Assembly (NCBI GenBank): GCA_910575555.1
Contig: CAJTFX010000007.1
Location: 172,404 to 236,403 of the forward strand
Reading direction: 5' to 3'
Origin: Lachnospiraceae bacterium
GTDB taxonomy: Bacteria; Bacillota; Clostridia; Lachnospirales; Lachnospiraceae
DNA length: 64,000 nucleotides
Notes under the pieces: model-generated
What the model was told of the DNA's origin: nothing
What the model saw: only the letters and a program-made list of their open reading frames with translations
Databases searched by the model: none
Program-made: the position numbers and the translations under genes
In this document: positions 17,788-26,172 of the stretch, piece by piece
How positions within the stretch are numbered: the stretch's first letter is position 1
Layout: each line of letters starts with the position of its first letter

Positions 17788-18975
17788 TCAGGCGGCCGCA
17801 GCCTTCTTCTTATCCTTGAAAGCTGCTTTTAGCAGAATCGGAGTGATTACCGTGGTAATTACTACCGTTACTACGATAGGCGCATACAGCTTATCGCCGA
17901 TCAGCCCCAGCGCTTCTCCTTTGTTGGCTACGATCAGGGCAACCTCCCCTCTGGAAATCATTCCGATTCCAATCTGAAAGGATTCTTTGGAGGTATAACC
18001 CATAAGTTTCGCCCCCAGGCCGCAGCCCAGAATCTTGGTAAGAATCGCCACCACCAGAAGCAGCAGCGTAAAGGTAATCAGACTGCCGGACATGGAGCTT
18101 AATTCCACCTTCAGGCCGATGCTTGCAAAAAATACAGGAGCCACCAACAGATAGGATACCGTGTCAAATTCCCGGTAAATGACTTCGCGTTTGGTGCTGT
18201 GGCTCAGCACAAGCCCCGCCACATAAGCGCCGGTGATGTCTGCCACGCCGAAAAAGTGCTCTGCGCAGAAGGACATAACAAGACAGAAGGCAAAGGTCAT
18301 AATAACATGGCGCCGGTTGGGCCTTGGGTCCAGGGAAACCCATTTCTGAATAATATAGAAGAAGCCAACGCCAAACACAATGGCAAAGGCAAAAAATCCC
18401 ACGATTTTCAGCAGCACAAGCACAATATTGGTGCTGGGGTCCGCCATACTGGTAATGACAGTCAGAGCCACAATTCCCAGAATATCATCAATAATTGCCG
18501 CGCCCAGAATGGCAGTTCCCGCCTTGGTGGAAACCTTTCCCATTTCCTTTAAGGTTTCTACGGTAATGCTGACAGAAGTAGCTGTTAAAATAATACCGAT
18601 AAATATATTCTGCATCAGTTCACTGGCTGACAGCTCCGGAGAAGCCACGCGGCATGCCATTGCAATGCCGAAGCCGCCGGCTAACGGAACCAGCACGCCG
18701 AAAAGGGCCACTATAAAAGACGCCAGGCCGGAACGCTTCAGTTCTTCCGTATCTGTTTCCAGTCCCGCCATGAACATTAAAACAATCACGCCGATTTCTG
18801 ATACCTGATTCAAAAATCTGCTGCTGTGCAGCAGACCCAGGAAAGCAGGCCCCAGAATCAATCCGGCAATCAACGCCCCCACCACCTGAGGCATATGAGC
18901 TTTTCTTGTCACAAGTCCCAGTAATTTTGTGCTCATAAGAATAATCGCTAAATATAACAGGTAATCATAATTCAT
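17788..18975 (-). CDS. CPA2-type cation:proton antiporter (Kef/NapA-like)
   Basis: The product has 395 residues with about twelve hydrophobic segments across its whole length. The N-terminus (AHMPQVVGALIAGLILGPAFLG) and the segment VLMFMAGLETDTEELKRSG are typical of the monovalent cation:proton antiporter-2 family. There is no TrkA/RCK nucleotide-binding tail, so it is the short form rather than a full KefB/KefC. It would exchange Na+ or K+ for H+ at the cytoplasmic membrane. It starts at ATG 18975 with GGAGGAAATATT upstream. It stands alone: the sigma-like gene converges on it across a hairpin and the asparaginase gene diverges from it. Confidence 0.9.
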   Translation of the reverse strand: MNYDYLLYLAIILMSTKLLGLVTRKAHMPQVVGALIAGLILGPAFLGLLHSSRFLNQVSEIGVIVLMFMAGLETDTEELKRSGLASFIVALFGVLVPLAGGFGIAMACRVASPELSASELMQNIFIGIILTATSVSITVETLKEMGKVSTKAGTAILGAAIIDDILGIVALTVITSMADPSTNIVLVLLKIVGFFAFAIVFGVGFFYIIQKWVSLDPRPNRRHVIMTFAFCLVMSFCAEHFFGVADITGAYVAGLVLSHSTKREVIYREFDTVSYLLVAPVFFASIGLKVELSSMSGSLITFTLLLLVVAILTKILGCGLGAKLMGYTSKESFQIGIGMISRGEVALIVANKGEALGLIGDKLYAPIVVTVVITTVITPILLKAAFKDKKKAAAA

Positions 18976-19141
18976 AATATTTCCTCCATCCCGCTAAAAT
19001 AATTCTTAGACATTATACCTATGTATCTCCAAAAAAACAAGTCAAAAAATTGCCAATAATAAACAAAATCCCACCCGGTTTTGGTAAAAAATATACGATC
19101 TTTTAAATAAGAAAGAATGGACTTTTCAAAGGAGATTTACT

Positions 19142-19154
19142 GTGATAGAATCAC
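19142..19154. promoter_or_regulatory. GTGAT-AGA-ATCAC palindrome ahead of asparaginase
   Basis: A perfect 5-bp inverted repeat with a 3-bp centre that contains TAGAAT, a plausible -10, with TTTTCA 17 bp upstream as a weak -35. It could be an operator over a promoter for the gene at 19190, which starts 35 bp further on. The motif is short and could be chance. Confidence 0.3.
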
Positions 19155-19189
19155 TGTACTGACATTACACATGCGAAAGGAATCTGAAC

Positions 19190-20197
19190 ATGAAAAAAAA
19201 TATTTTGCTGATTGCCACAGGCGGAACCATCGCTTCCCAGAAATCAGAACACGGACTTGCCCCGCTGATTCAGGCAAAAGAAATTTTATCTTATATTCCG
19301 GATGTTTCCCAGTTCTGCAATCCGGACGCCATACAATTGTGCAATATTGACAGCACCAACATGGAGCCCCGCCACTGGAAGGAGATGGTAAGGGCCATCC
19401 GTGACAATTATGACAAATACGACGGATTTGTCCTTGCCCATGGGACAGACACAATGGCCTATACCGCGGCGGCTCTGTCCTATATGATACAGAATTCCTG
19501 CAAACCTATCGTTATCACCGGCGCCCAGAAATCCATTGATCTGGAAATTACAGACGCCAAAACCAATCTGCTGGACAGCTTTTGCTATGCAGCAGATGAG
19601 AATTCCCAGGGCGTCCAGATTGTATTCGGCGGAAAAGTGATTGCAGGCACCCGCGCCAAGAAAATCCGCTCCAAAAGCTACAATGCCTTTGACAGTATTG
19701 ATTTTCCTTTTCTGGCCATGATACAGGACGGCCGGATTATGCGCTATATTCCCGCCCTGCCGTTCCAGGAAAAAGTGACCTTTTACGAGGAAATGAACGA
19801 CAATATTTTTCTGATGAAACTGATTCCCGGAATTTCCCCCAAAGGACTGCGGTTTTTGTTTGAACAGTACGACGCCATTATCGTGGAAAGCTTCGGGGTA
19901 GGAGGAATTCCCGCTTCCATTTCCGATATGTTTTATGAACTTCATGAGACGTATCCGGAAAAAATAATTCTGATGGCAACCCAGGTGGCCCATGAAGGCA
20001 GCGATATGACCGTCTACGAAGTAGGAAATAAAATCAAGAAGGAATGCCGGTTCCTGGAATCCTATGACATGACCTTAGAGGCCGTCATTGCCAAAACCAT
20101 GTGGATGCTGGCCAATAAAGAGTGCAGAAAAGACATGTTGGAAGAGATCTTTTATCAGAAAATAAATTATGACTTAATTTTTGACCCGCATGTCTGA
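19190..20197 (+). CDS. ansA: Type I (cytosolic) L-asparaginase
   Basis: The product has 335 residues, the usual length of type I asparaginases. The first catalytic Thr lies in ATGGTIAS (residues 9-16) and the second Thr-Asp pair in LAHGTDTMAYTAAALSYM (about 84-101); the later Lys is in the ITGAQKS segment. It hydrolyses L-asparagine to aspartate and ammonia in the cytoplasm; there is no signal peptide, which argues against the secreted type II enzyme. The start at ATG 19190 is preceded by GCGAAAGGAATCTGAAC. The gene is monocistronic, divergent from the antiporter and convergent with the ClC gene. Confidence 0.92.
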   Translation: MKKNILLIATGGTIASQKSEHGLAPLIQAKEILSYIPDVSQFCNPDAIQLCNIDSTNMEPRHWKEMVRAIRDNYDKYDGFVLAHGTDTMAYTAAALSYMIQNSCKPIVITGAQKSIDLEITDAKTNLLDSFCYAADENSQGVQIVFGGKVIAGTRAKKIRSKSYNAFDSIDFPFLAMIQDGRIMRYIPALPFQEKVTFYEEMNDNIFLMKLIPGISPKGLRFLFEQYDAIIVESFGVGGIPASISDMFYELHETYPEKIILMATQVAHEGSDMTVYEVGNKIKKECRFLESYDMTLEAVIAKTMWMLANKECRKDMLEEIFYQKINYDLIFDPHV

Positions 20198-20255
20198 GCG
20201 GCCGTAAGCCGTAAAGTCCTTTTACAGAAGGAGCATGCCGTACATACCGGCCGCC

Positions 20256-21521
20256 TCAGCGGGTTTTTCGGTTAATATATTCCGTTTTATATTTGGAATA
20301 TACAATTTTCTGGCTGTGGTACAATCCGTAATAACCGGAAAGCATGTAGCCCAGAGCCACCGAAAGCAGAAAATAAGGCATTCCCTGAAAGCCAAAAAGC
20401 TCAAAGCAGATGAACAGGGAAGTGATGGGACAGTTGGTAACGCCGCAGAACACGGCCCCCATTCCCGCAGCAGTGCACAGATCCGGCGCAAATCCCACCA
20501 GATTTCCAAAGAGGCAGCCAAATGTGCCTCCGATAAAAAAGGAGGGGACAATTTCGCCGCCTTTAAATCCTGCCCCAAGGGTTACAGCCGTAAAGAGAAT
20601 CTTTAATGCAAAGGCATAGGGCAGTACGTGGTGTTCTTCAAAGCACCGGGCGATGATGGGCATGCCGGCCCCGTTGTAATCCTGATTTCCCACAAGCAGG
20701 GTCAAAAGCGCAAGCAATGCGCCTCCTGCGCAGATCCGAAGGTAGGGATTGGAAAAATATTTCTTATAAAGAGCTTCTCCCATGTGGAGGGCAATGCAGA
20801 ACAATGCGCTGACAATGGCGCAGAGAACCGCAAGAACTGCTATTGTTATGCCGGAGGAAAGTGTGAATTCCGGTATGGAATGCAGCAAAAACTGTTCCGG
20901 CTCAATCCGCCAGTACTCTGCAATTCCCTGGGCCAGCAGAGAGGAAACCACACAGGGAACCAGGGCAGCGTAGTGCATAATTCCCACACTGACCACCTCC
21001 ATGGAAAATACAGCGGCAGCCAGAGGCGTGCCAAAGAGAGCGGAAAAAGCCGCGCTCATTCCGCACATAATCATAATATGCTGATCCTTTTCATCAAATT
21101 TCAGGAGCCTGCCCAGAGAATTGCCGATACTGCCGCCAAGCTGAAGGGCGGCGCCTTCCCGGCCTGCGGAACCGCCGAACAAATGTGTCATCACTGTGGA
21201 AATAAAAATCAGAGGAGCCATCCTTAAGGGAATATGCTTTCCGGAATGAATGGCGGACAGCACCAGATTGGTGCCTGCGTCCTTCTCATCATGCATCATA
21301 TGATAGGAGCCTACGATCAAAAGTCCTGCAGCCGGCAGCAAAAGTACAAGCCAGGGATAGGTTTCCCTGGTTTTCGTTGCGTAAAAAATGCAGTAGTGAA
21401 ACACAGATCCCACGGTGCCTACCAGAATCCCGCTTAAAATAGAAAATAAAAGCCATCTCAGGAAAATCAGAAACCGCTTGCCAAAATGCCTTACATAATG
21501 TTCCAGTTCTTTCAGAATCAT
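20256..21521 (-). CDS. ClC-family chloride channel/transporter
   Basis: The product has 421 residues from ATG 21521, chosen because CGGGAGC lies 6-8 bases upstream; an earlier in-frame codon at 21581 adds 20 non-membrane residues without a good ribosome site. ClC signatures are GSAGREGAALQLGGSIG (about residue 100), the later GAGFKGGEIVPSFFIGG (about 295) and the FCGVTNCP region. ClC proteins move Cl- or F- through the cytoplasmic membrane as channels or H+ antiporters. Here GREGA has Glu at the position of the gating glutamate. There are no CBS domains. It converges on the asparaginase gene across a short GC-rich hairpin (GCGGCCG ... CGGCCGC, 20199-20254). Confidence 0.92.
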   Translation of the reverse strand: MILKELEHYVRHFGKRFLIFLRWLLFSILSGILVGTVGSVFHYCIFYATKTRETYPWLVLLLPAAGLLIVGSYHMMHDEKDAGTNLVLSAIHSGKHIPLRMAPLIFISTVMTHLFGGSAGREGAALQLGGSIGNSLGRLLKFDEKDQHIMIMCGMSAAFSALFGTPLAAAVFSMEVVSVGIMHYAALVPCVVSSLLAQGIAEYWRIEPEQFLLHSIPEFTLSSGITIAVLAVLCAIVSALFCIALHMGEALYKKYFSNPYLRICAGGALLALLTLLVGNQDYNGAGMPIIARCFEEHHVLPYAFALKILFTAVTLGAGFKGGEIVPSFFIGGTFGCLFGNLVGFAPDLCTAAGMGAVFCGVTNCPITSLFICFELFGFQGMPYFLLSVALGYMLSGYYGLYHSQKIVYSKYKTEYINRKTR

Positions 21522-21587
21522 ATCAAAGCTCCCGTTCTTTTTGTTTGTCTTAATCTTATCATCCGTCAGGCAAAATAACAAGGGGAT

Positions 21588-21605
21588 TTGTAAGGTTATT
21601 GTAAG
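21588..21605 (+). promoter_or_regulatory. Direct repeat TTGTAAG-N4-TTGTAAG, likely response-regulator site
   Basis: Two identical heptamers 11 bp apart, the spacing used by OmpR/PhoB-family dimers. They end 32 bp before a -10-like TATGAT (21638-21643) that lacks a good -35 box, as at an activated promoter. The DUF975 gene and then the response-regulator gene follow, so autoregulation is likely. Confidence 0.55.
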
Positions 21606-21680
21606 GAAAAGTCATCTTTCTGTTAAGGCAGAACGGGTATGATGCAATCAGTAAGAAAGATATGAAGGAGGATATAAATA

Positions 21681-22463
21681 ATGTGGTCGAGAAAAGAATT
21701 AAAAGAAACAGCCAGACGGCAAATCAGCCAAAATCATTGGAAAGCGGTGCTGGTGGCCCTGGTTTTTACTTTTTTTTGCGGAAGCTTCGGCAAATTCAGT
21801 TCCGCCGGAGGAACTTTCAAAAAACTTACTGATTCGGATTCCTCTCAGAAAACGGAACAGGAATACTATGAGGAGGAACGGCTGAACGATGAAGTAGACA
21901 TAGTTCTGGAGGAAGGGGCCTTAATGTTTCTCATCATCCTGTTTATAATTATAACGGTGATTGTCTTAGTGCTTCTTCTGATTCTGCTGCCACTGAGTAT
22001 TCTGGTGTTTAATCCTCTGGAAATAGGCGTTTCCCGGTTTTTTACCAGGAACTTAAAGGAGCAGGCTCAGGTAAAGGAAATGTGCTTTGCCTTCGACCGC
22101 AGTTATAAAAACTGCGTCAAAGTCACCTTTTTCCGGGATCTTTATATTCTCCTGTGGGCCCTGCTTTTTATCATTCCCGGCATTGTAAAAAGTTATGAAT
22201 ACCGTCTGGTTCCCTACATTCTGGGAGAATGCCCAGGCATGGAGCGGGAGGAGGTTCTGAACTTAAGCAAAACCATGATGTATGGAAACAAGTGGAAATC
22301 ATTTGTACTGGACTTATCTTTCCTGGGATGGTATCTTTTAAATGGACTGACGCTGGGAATTCTCGGGGTGTTTTACCTGAATCCCTACGTCCGCCAGACG
22401 AACGCCGCCCTTTACATGACCTTAAAGGAGCAGTATCTGCAGGGCAGAACTATCTCTGATTAG
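21681..22463 (+). CDS. DUF975 family membrane protein
   Basis: The product has 260 residues and begins WSRKELKETARRQISQNHWKAVLVAL, the characteristic N-terminus of DUF975 proteins. About four to five hydrophobic segments follow; the first is at 20-40, and an acidic, Glu-rich stretch (55-80) separates it from the second. The function of the family is unknown; members often sit with envelope-stress two-component systems. It starts at ATG 21681 after AGGAGG and ends 15 bp before the response regulator, so the three genes form one operon under the direct-repeat promoter. Confidence 0.85.
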   Translation: MWSRKELKETARRQISQNHWKAVLVALVFTFFCGSFGKFSSAGGTFKKLTDSDSSQKTEQEYYEEERLNDEVDIVLEEGALMFLIILFIIITVIVLVLLLILLPLSILVFNPLEIGVSRFFTRNLKEQAQVKEMCFAFDRSYKNCVKVTFFRDLYILLWALLFIIPGIVKSYEYRLVPYILGECPGMEREEVLNLSKTMMYGNKWKSFVLDLSFLGWYLLNGLTLGILGVFYLNPYVRQTNAALYMTLKEQYLQGRTISD

Positions 22464-22478
22464 CAGGAGGAACACATT

Positions 22479-23162
22479 ATGGCATATACAATTCTCATCG
22501 CAGACGACGAAAAAGAAATCCGGGACTTGCTGCGGCTGTATCTGGAAAAAGACGGTTACCGGGTATTGGAAGCGGAAAACGGGCTTTCAGCTGTTTCCCT
22601 TCTGGAGCAGGAAGAAATCGACATGGCGCTGTTAGACATTATGATGCCGAAACTGGACGGTTATCAGGTTTTAAAGCAGATACGGGAACGCAGCAATATT
22701 CCGGTGATGATACTTTCCGCCAAAAATCAGGATTCCGACAAGATTCTGGGACTGGATCTGGGCGCCGACGACTATCTTTCCAAGCCCTTCAATCCCATGG
22801 AGGCAATGGCCAGAATTAACTCCAATATCCGAAGATTCTATTCACTGGGGGCCAAAAGCCGGGAGTTAAAGCAATTGACCGTTAAGGATCTGCGCCTGGA
22901 CACCGAATCCTGCCTGGTATATAAAAATGACGAACCCATTGACTTAACCTCTGTCGAGTATAAGCTGCTCCGGCTGTTTATGGAGCATCCGGGAAAAGTG
23001 TATACCAAACAGCAGGTATATGAAAATGTATGGGGCGAAGCATACGCCATCGCGGACAACAATATTATGGTATGCATCAGCCGCCTTCGGGCGAAACTTT
23101 CACAGGACAGCGGAGCCTATATAAAAACTATCCGGGGACTGGGCTACCGCATGGAGAAATAA
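22479..23162 (+). CDS. OmpR/PhoB-family response regulator
   Basis: The product has 227 residues: a receiver domain (1-120) with the acidic pair DDE near residue 9, the phosphoacceptor Asp in LLDIMMPKLDGYQV, Ser/Thr in ILSAK and Lys in LSKPF; then a winged-helix DNA-binding domain ending IKTIRGLGYRME. It resembles VanR-like regulators of Gram-positive bacteria. The gene follows DUF975 by 15 bp behind GCAGGAGG and precedes its kinase by 2 bp. The likely target is the heptamer repeat at 21588. Confidence 0.93.
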   Translation: MAYTILIADDEKEIRDLLRLYLEKDGYRVLEAENGLSAVSLLEQEEIDMALLDIMMPKLDGYQVLKQIRERSNIPVMILSAKNQDSDKILGLDLGADDYLSKPFNPMEAMARINSNIRRFYSLGAKSRELKQLTVKDLRLDTESCLVYKNDEPIDLTSVEYKLLRLFMEHPGKVYTKQQVYENVWGEAYAIADNNIMVCISRLRAKLSQDSGAYIKTIRGLGYRMEK

Positions 23163-23164
23163 CA

Positions 23165-24352
23165 ATGAAGCACAACACATGGAAATGGTTTTTAATCCGC
23201 CGGTTTTTACTGATTTTAATTCTGGTTTCCCTCAGCGAAAGCCTGCTGAATCTTTTCTACGGCAGAATGTTTTATCCGTGGTTGGAAGAAAAATTCCACA
23301 TCAATTTTTTTATGGCAAAATGGGAGCAGGAGCAGACGCTTGGACTGCTGCTTCGGGGCGTTATTTATTTTTCCGTCACAAGTCTCGGCAGCCAGTTTCC
23401 CGATATCGCGGTCCTGGGACTTCAGAGGGCGGCGGAACGTTTTGCCGGACAGCAGATGACGGATTATATCATGGGACAGACCAGACACATGTCCGGCCGG
23501 GAAGCCCGGATTTATCTGGCGGGAACGGCTGCCTTAACCATTCTCATTGTAATCACCCTGCTGCTTCCCTATTTGCTTGCAGCTTTGGCTTTCAGCCGGA
23601 TGGTGGCGCTTCATATCCGGCAGATAGAAACCTTAGAGCAGCAGCAGCGGGAAGAATATGACAGACGCAGGAACCTTCTGCTTTCAGACGTGGCCCACGA
23701 TCTGAAAACTCCCATGACCACGGTAGCCGGCTATGCCAGGGCGCTGCTGGAGGAGCAGGATGCGCCGGTCAGGGAATATCTGGAAGCCATCTACGGAAAA
23801 TCCATGCAGATGAGCGGTTTAATCAGCCTTCTGTTTGAATATGTAAAACTGGACAGTGAAGGGTATCAGCTGAAAAAATCCCAGGAGAATCTATGGGAGC
23901 TTCTGCGGGAATGCGTGGCCAGTCTGTATCTGGATTTTGAAGAAAAGGAAATGGAAATCTCTGCGGACATTCCGGAAGAACCTCTCTGGTTCCCGGCAGA
24001 CAAGCTGCAGTTTCAGCGGGTCATCTCAAATTTGCTGAACAATGCCATCCGGCATAATCCAAGAGGAACAAAAGTTCTTGTAAAAGCCGCTGCAGAAGAA
24101 GAAACAATCCTTATAAGAATCAGCGACAGCGGAGCAGAGATTTCTGAAGAAGTTGCAGAATATATTTTTGATCCCTTTGTGTCGGGAGATGAATCCCGCC
24201 GCAGTAAAGGCGGAAGCGGACTGGGCCTGTGCATTGCCCATAAAATCATCGCCATGCACCAGGGAAGCCTGACTTTAGAACAGAACCACTCCCAAGGGGA
24301 GACAAAGTCCTTTGTAATCCGGCTGCCAGCGGCAGAAGAAACACTTCGTTGA
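23165..24352 (+). CDS. Sensor histidine kinase
   Basis: The product has 395 residues from ATG 23165, two bases after the regulator stop. Two membrane helices (about 8-30 and 120-150) flank an extracytoplasmic loop of about 90 residues. The H-box SDVAHDLKTPMTTVAGY (about 180) carries the phosphoacceptor His; the N-box (LLNNAIRHN), D-box (ISDSGAEIS) and G-box (GGSGLGLCIAHKII) follow. There is no obvious HAMP domain. It would phosphorylate the preceding regulator. Its stop codon overlaps the -35 box of the next promoter. Confidence 0.92.
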   Translation: MKHNTWKWFLIRRFLLILILVSLSESLLNLFYGRMFYPWLEEKFHINFFMAKWEQEQTLGLLLRGVIYFSVTSLGSQFPDIAVLGLQRAAERFAGQQMTDYIMGQTRHMSGREARIYLAGTAALTILIVITLLLPYLLAALAFSRMVALHIRQIETLEQQQREEYDRRRNLLLSDVAHDLKTPMTTVAGYARALLEEQDAPVREYLEAIYGKSMQMSGLISLLFEYVKLDSEGYQLKKSQENLWELLRECVASLYLDFEEKEMEISADIPEEPLWFPADKLQFQRVISNLLNNAIRHNPRGTKVLVKAAAEEETILIRISDSGAEISEEVAEYIFDPFVSGDESRRSKGGSGLGLCIAHKIIAMHQGSLTLEQNHSQGETKSFVIRLPAAEETLR

Positions 24353-24377
24353 CAAAAAAGAACAGACTGGGTATGAT
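24349..24377 (+). promoter_or_regulatory. Sigma-A-type promoter for the XRE/TPR gene
   Basis: A perfect -35 TTGACA (24349-24354), a 17-bp spacer and -10 TATGAT (24372-24377). The -35 overlaps the last bases of the kinase gene, so the regulator at 24417 is transcribed separately. Confidence 0.85.
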
Positions 24378-24416
24378 AAGTACGGAAAAACTATTGCGGA
24401 AAGGAGTATATCAGCC

Positions 24417-25343
24417 ATGGCATCTTATACCATCGGCGAATTAATCCGTGATGCCAGAGAGCGCCTGCATTATTCCCAGGAGGAACTCTGTTACGGAATC
24501 TGTACCCCGTCCACCCTGTCCAGAATTGAAAACGGCCTGCAGACGCCGGGCAGAAAAACACTGGAAGGGCTGATGCAGCGTCTTGGGGTTGCTGACCGGA
24601 TTTATTATTTTTATCTGAACTTGGAAGAACGGGAACGGTACGAACTGGAACAGCAGTTAACACGCTGCCTGGGAAACAGGGATTTTGAACAGGCCGAGCA
24701 GCTTGCCGCCTCCATGGAAGCGGGAATAAGGAATCTGCCCGTCAATTCTGTCTCTCTGAAAATGGAACGGCAGTATCTTGCCTTTGCCAGAGCATTAATT
24801 GAAAAAGAAAAGGGCAGAACCGCCGAATGGGTGCTGCATGAATTGCTGCATGCCATTCATTTGACCATACCGGAGTTTGACGGAATACATATTTATTCCA
24901 GGCTATTAACATACCATGAAATTGCCATTCTCAATAGCATCGGCTGCGCTTATCACAGTCTCGGAAAAGTATTGGACGGAATCCGGCTGCTGTACGGCCT
25001 GAAAGAGTATGTGGAATGCCATACCATGCACGGAGATGAGATATCTTCCAAATATCCCATGATCCTGCAGAACCTGTCCTCCTGGCTTGGGCAGGAAGGG
25101 ATGCACAAAGACGCCCTGGAACTCTGCCAGGCAGGCATCGACTATTGCATTAAGTATGGAAAACTGCATACATTTCCCATGCTTCTGTGCAACAAAGCCT
25201 GTGCGCTGGCAGCGTTAGAGCAATATGATATGTCAAAAGATTTTTTTAATCAGAGTATCGCCGTTTTTCAGGCAACCAATCAGCAAGAACACGCTGAACA
25301 GGTGAGAAGCTATGCCATGATACATTATGGCATCATTTTATAA
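24417..25343 (+). CDS. XRE-family regulator with C-terminal TPR-like region
   Basis: The product has 308 residues. An N-terminal helix-turn-helix (residues 5-60: LIRDARERLHYSQEELC, then TLSRIENGLQTPGRKTLEGLM) is followed by about 230 residues of helical repeat with TPR-like spacing. Rgg/PlcR-type regulators that bind short peptides have this layout, but so do many orphan XRE proteins, and no peptide gene is visible beside it. It starts at ATG 24417 behind AAAGGAG and has its own strong promoter. A hairpin with a T run follows. Confidence 0.85.
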   Translation: MASYTIGELIRDARERLHYSQEELCYGICTPSTLSRIENGLQTPGRKTLEGLMQRLGVADRIYYFYLNLEERERYELEQQLTRCLGNRDFEQAEQLAASMEAGIRNLPVNSVSLKMERQYLAFARALIEKEKGRTAEWVLHELLHAIHLTIPEFDGIHIYSRLLTYHEIAILNSIGCAYHSLGKVLDGIRLLYGLKEYVECHTMHGDEISSKYPMILQNLSSWLGQEGMHKDALELCQAGIDYCIKYGKLHTFPMLLCNKACALAALEQYDMSKDFFNQSIAVFQATNQQEHAEQVRSYAMIHYGIIL

Positions 25344-25381
25344 CATTTCAATATGTTTCTTCCACGTTTCCCAGGAAAAAC

Positions 25382-25408
25382 CCTGCTTTTGCAGGATTTA
25401 TTTTTTTG
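25382..25408 (+). terminator. Rho-independent terminator after the XRE gene
   Basis: CCTGC-TTTT-GCAGG hairpin followed by a run of seven T, 39 bp past the stop codon. Confidence 0.8.
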
Positions 25409-25468
25409 GTTTTTCCCATTCTTACACCTCCCCTCTGGCATTTAGTATAGCAGGAAGGATTTTTTGCC

Positions 25469-25514
25469 GCCATATGAAATGATGCAAATTTATCTTTGCG
25501 TCATTTCATATGGC
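25469..25514. promoter_or_regulatory. Long 20-bp inverted repeat upstream of recU
   Basis: Arms of 20 bases (GCCATATGAAATGATGCAAA and its complement, with one G:T position) flank a 6-base loop. No T run follows, so it is not a simple terminator for either side. It ends 19 bp before a -10-like TATAAT (25534-25539, extended by TG), covering the place of the -35 box. It could be an operator or a very small palindromic insertion. Confidence 0.6.
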
Positions 25515-25533
25515 AGAAAAGAAAAGAGTGTGC

Positions 25534-25539
25534 TATAAT
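25534..25539 (+). promoter_or_regulatory. Candidate -10 box for recU
   Basis: TATAAT preceded by TGTGC. No consensus -35 is visible at the expected place, which lies inside the preceding palindrome. recU starts 72 bp downstream. Confidence 0.5.
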
Positions 25540-25611
25540 ATACGGAGGTTTTTCGGCGCATGGAAAGAAACAGCCTGTTCCGGCGGCATCCTGCCCAAAG
25601 GAGGAATCATT

Positions 25612-26145
25612 ATGGCAACATGGAATTCCCGGGGATTGCGGGGCTCCACCCTGGAAGAGTTTATCAACCTTACCAATGAAAAATATGCCAAACACCGCCT
25701 GGCCCTGATTCAAAAGGTGCCGACGCCTATTACCCCGGTTCGCATTGACAAGGACAGCCGGCATATCACTCTGGCCTATTTCGATCAGAAGAGCACCGTG
25801 GATTACATTGGGGCAGTGCAGGGAATTCCAGTGTGTTTTGACGCCAAGGAATGCCATACGGATACCTTTCCGCTGCAGAATATCCATTCCCACCAGATTG
25901 ACTTTATGGAACAGTTTGAAGCGCAGAGAGGGATTTCATTTCTGATTATTTTTTATTCCCACAGAAATGAACTTTATTATCTGCGCCATAAAAAACTGAT
26001 GGAGTTCTGGAACCGGGCCAAAGAGGGCGGAAGAAAAAGCTTCCGGTATGAAGAGCTGGAGCCGGAATATTTTATTTCATCCAAGGGCGGCATTCTGGTG
26101 CCTTATCTGGATATGCTGCAGCAGGATCTGGCAAATCGCAGCTGA
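25612..26145 (+). CDS. recU: Holliday junction resolvase RecU
   Basis: The product has 177 residues from ATG 25612, chosen because AAAGGAGG lies ideally upstream; an upstream extension in frame to 25510 has no family similarity. RecU features: the N-terminal WNSRGLRGSTLEEFINLTNEKY, the nuclease core with VPTPITPV and the acid-rich STVDYIGAVQG and CFDAKE (Asp and Glu-Lys of the PD-(D/E)xK type), then HQIDFME. It resolves Holliday junctions in Gram-positive recombination and chromosome segregation. It is slightly shorter than the B. subtilis protein. The usual neighbour PBP1 is absent; hisZ follows by 27 bp, so some read-through into the his genes is possible. Confidence 0.9.
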   Translation: MATWNSRGLRGSTLEEFINLTNEKYAKHRLALIQKVPTPITPVRIDKDSRHITLAYFDQKSTVDYIGAVQGIPVCFDAKECHTDTFPLQNIHSHQIDFMEQFEAQRGISFLIIFYSHRNELYYLRHKKLMEFWNRAKEGGRKSFRYEELEPEYFISSKGGILVPYLDMLQQDLANRS

Positions 26146-26172
26146 AACTAATTTTGTACGAAAGGAACAATT

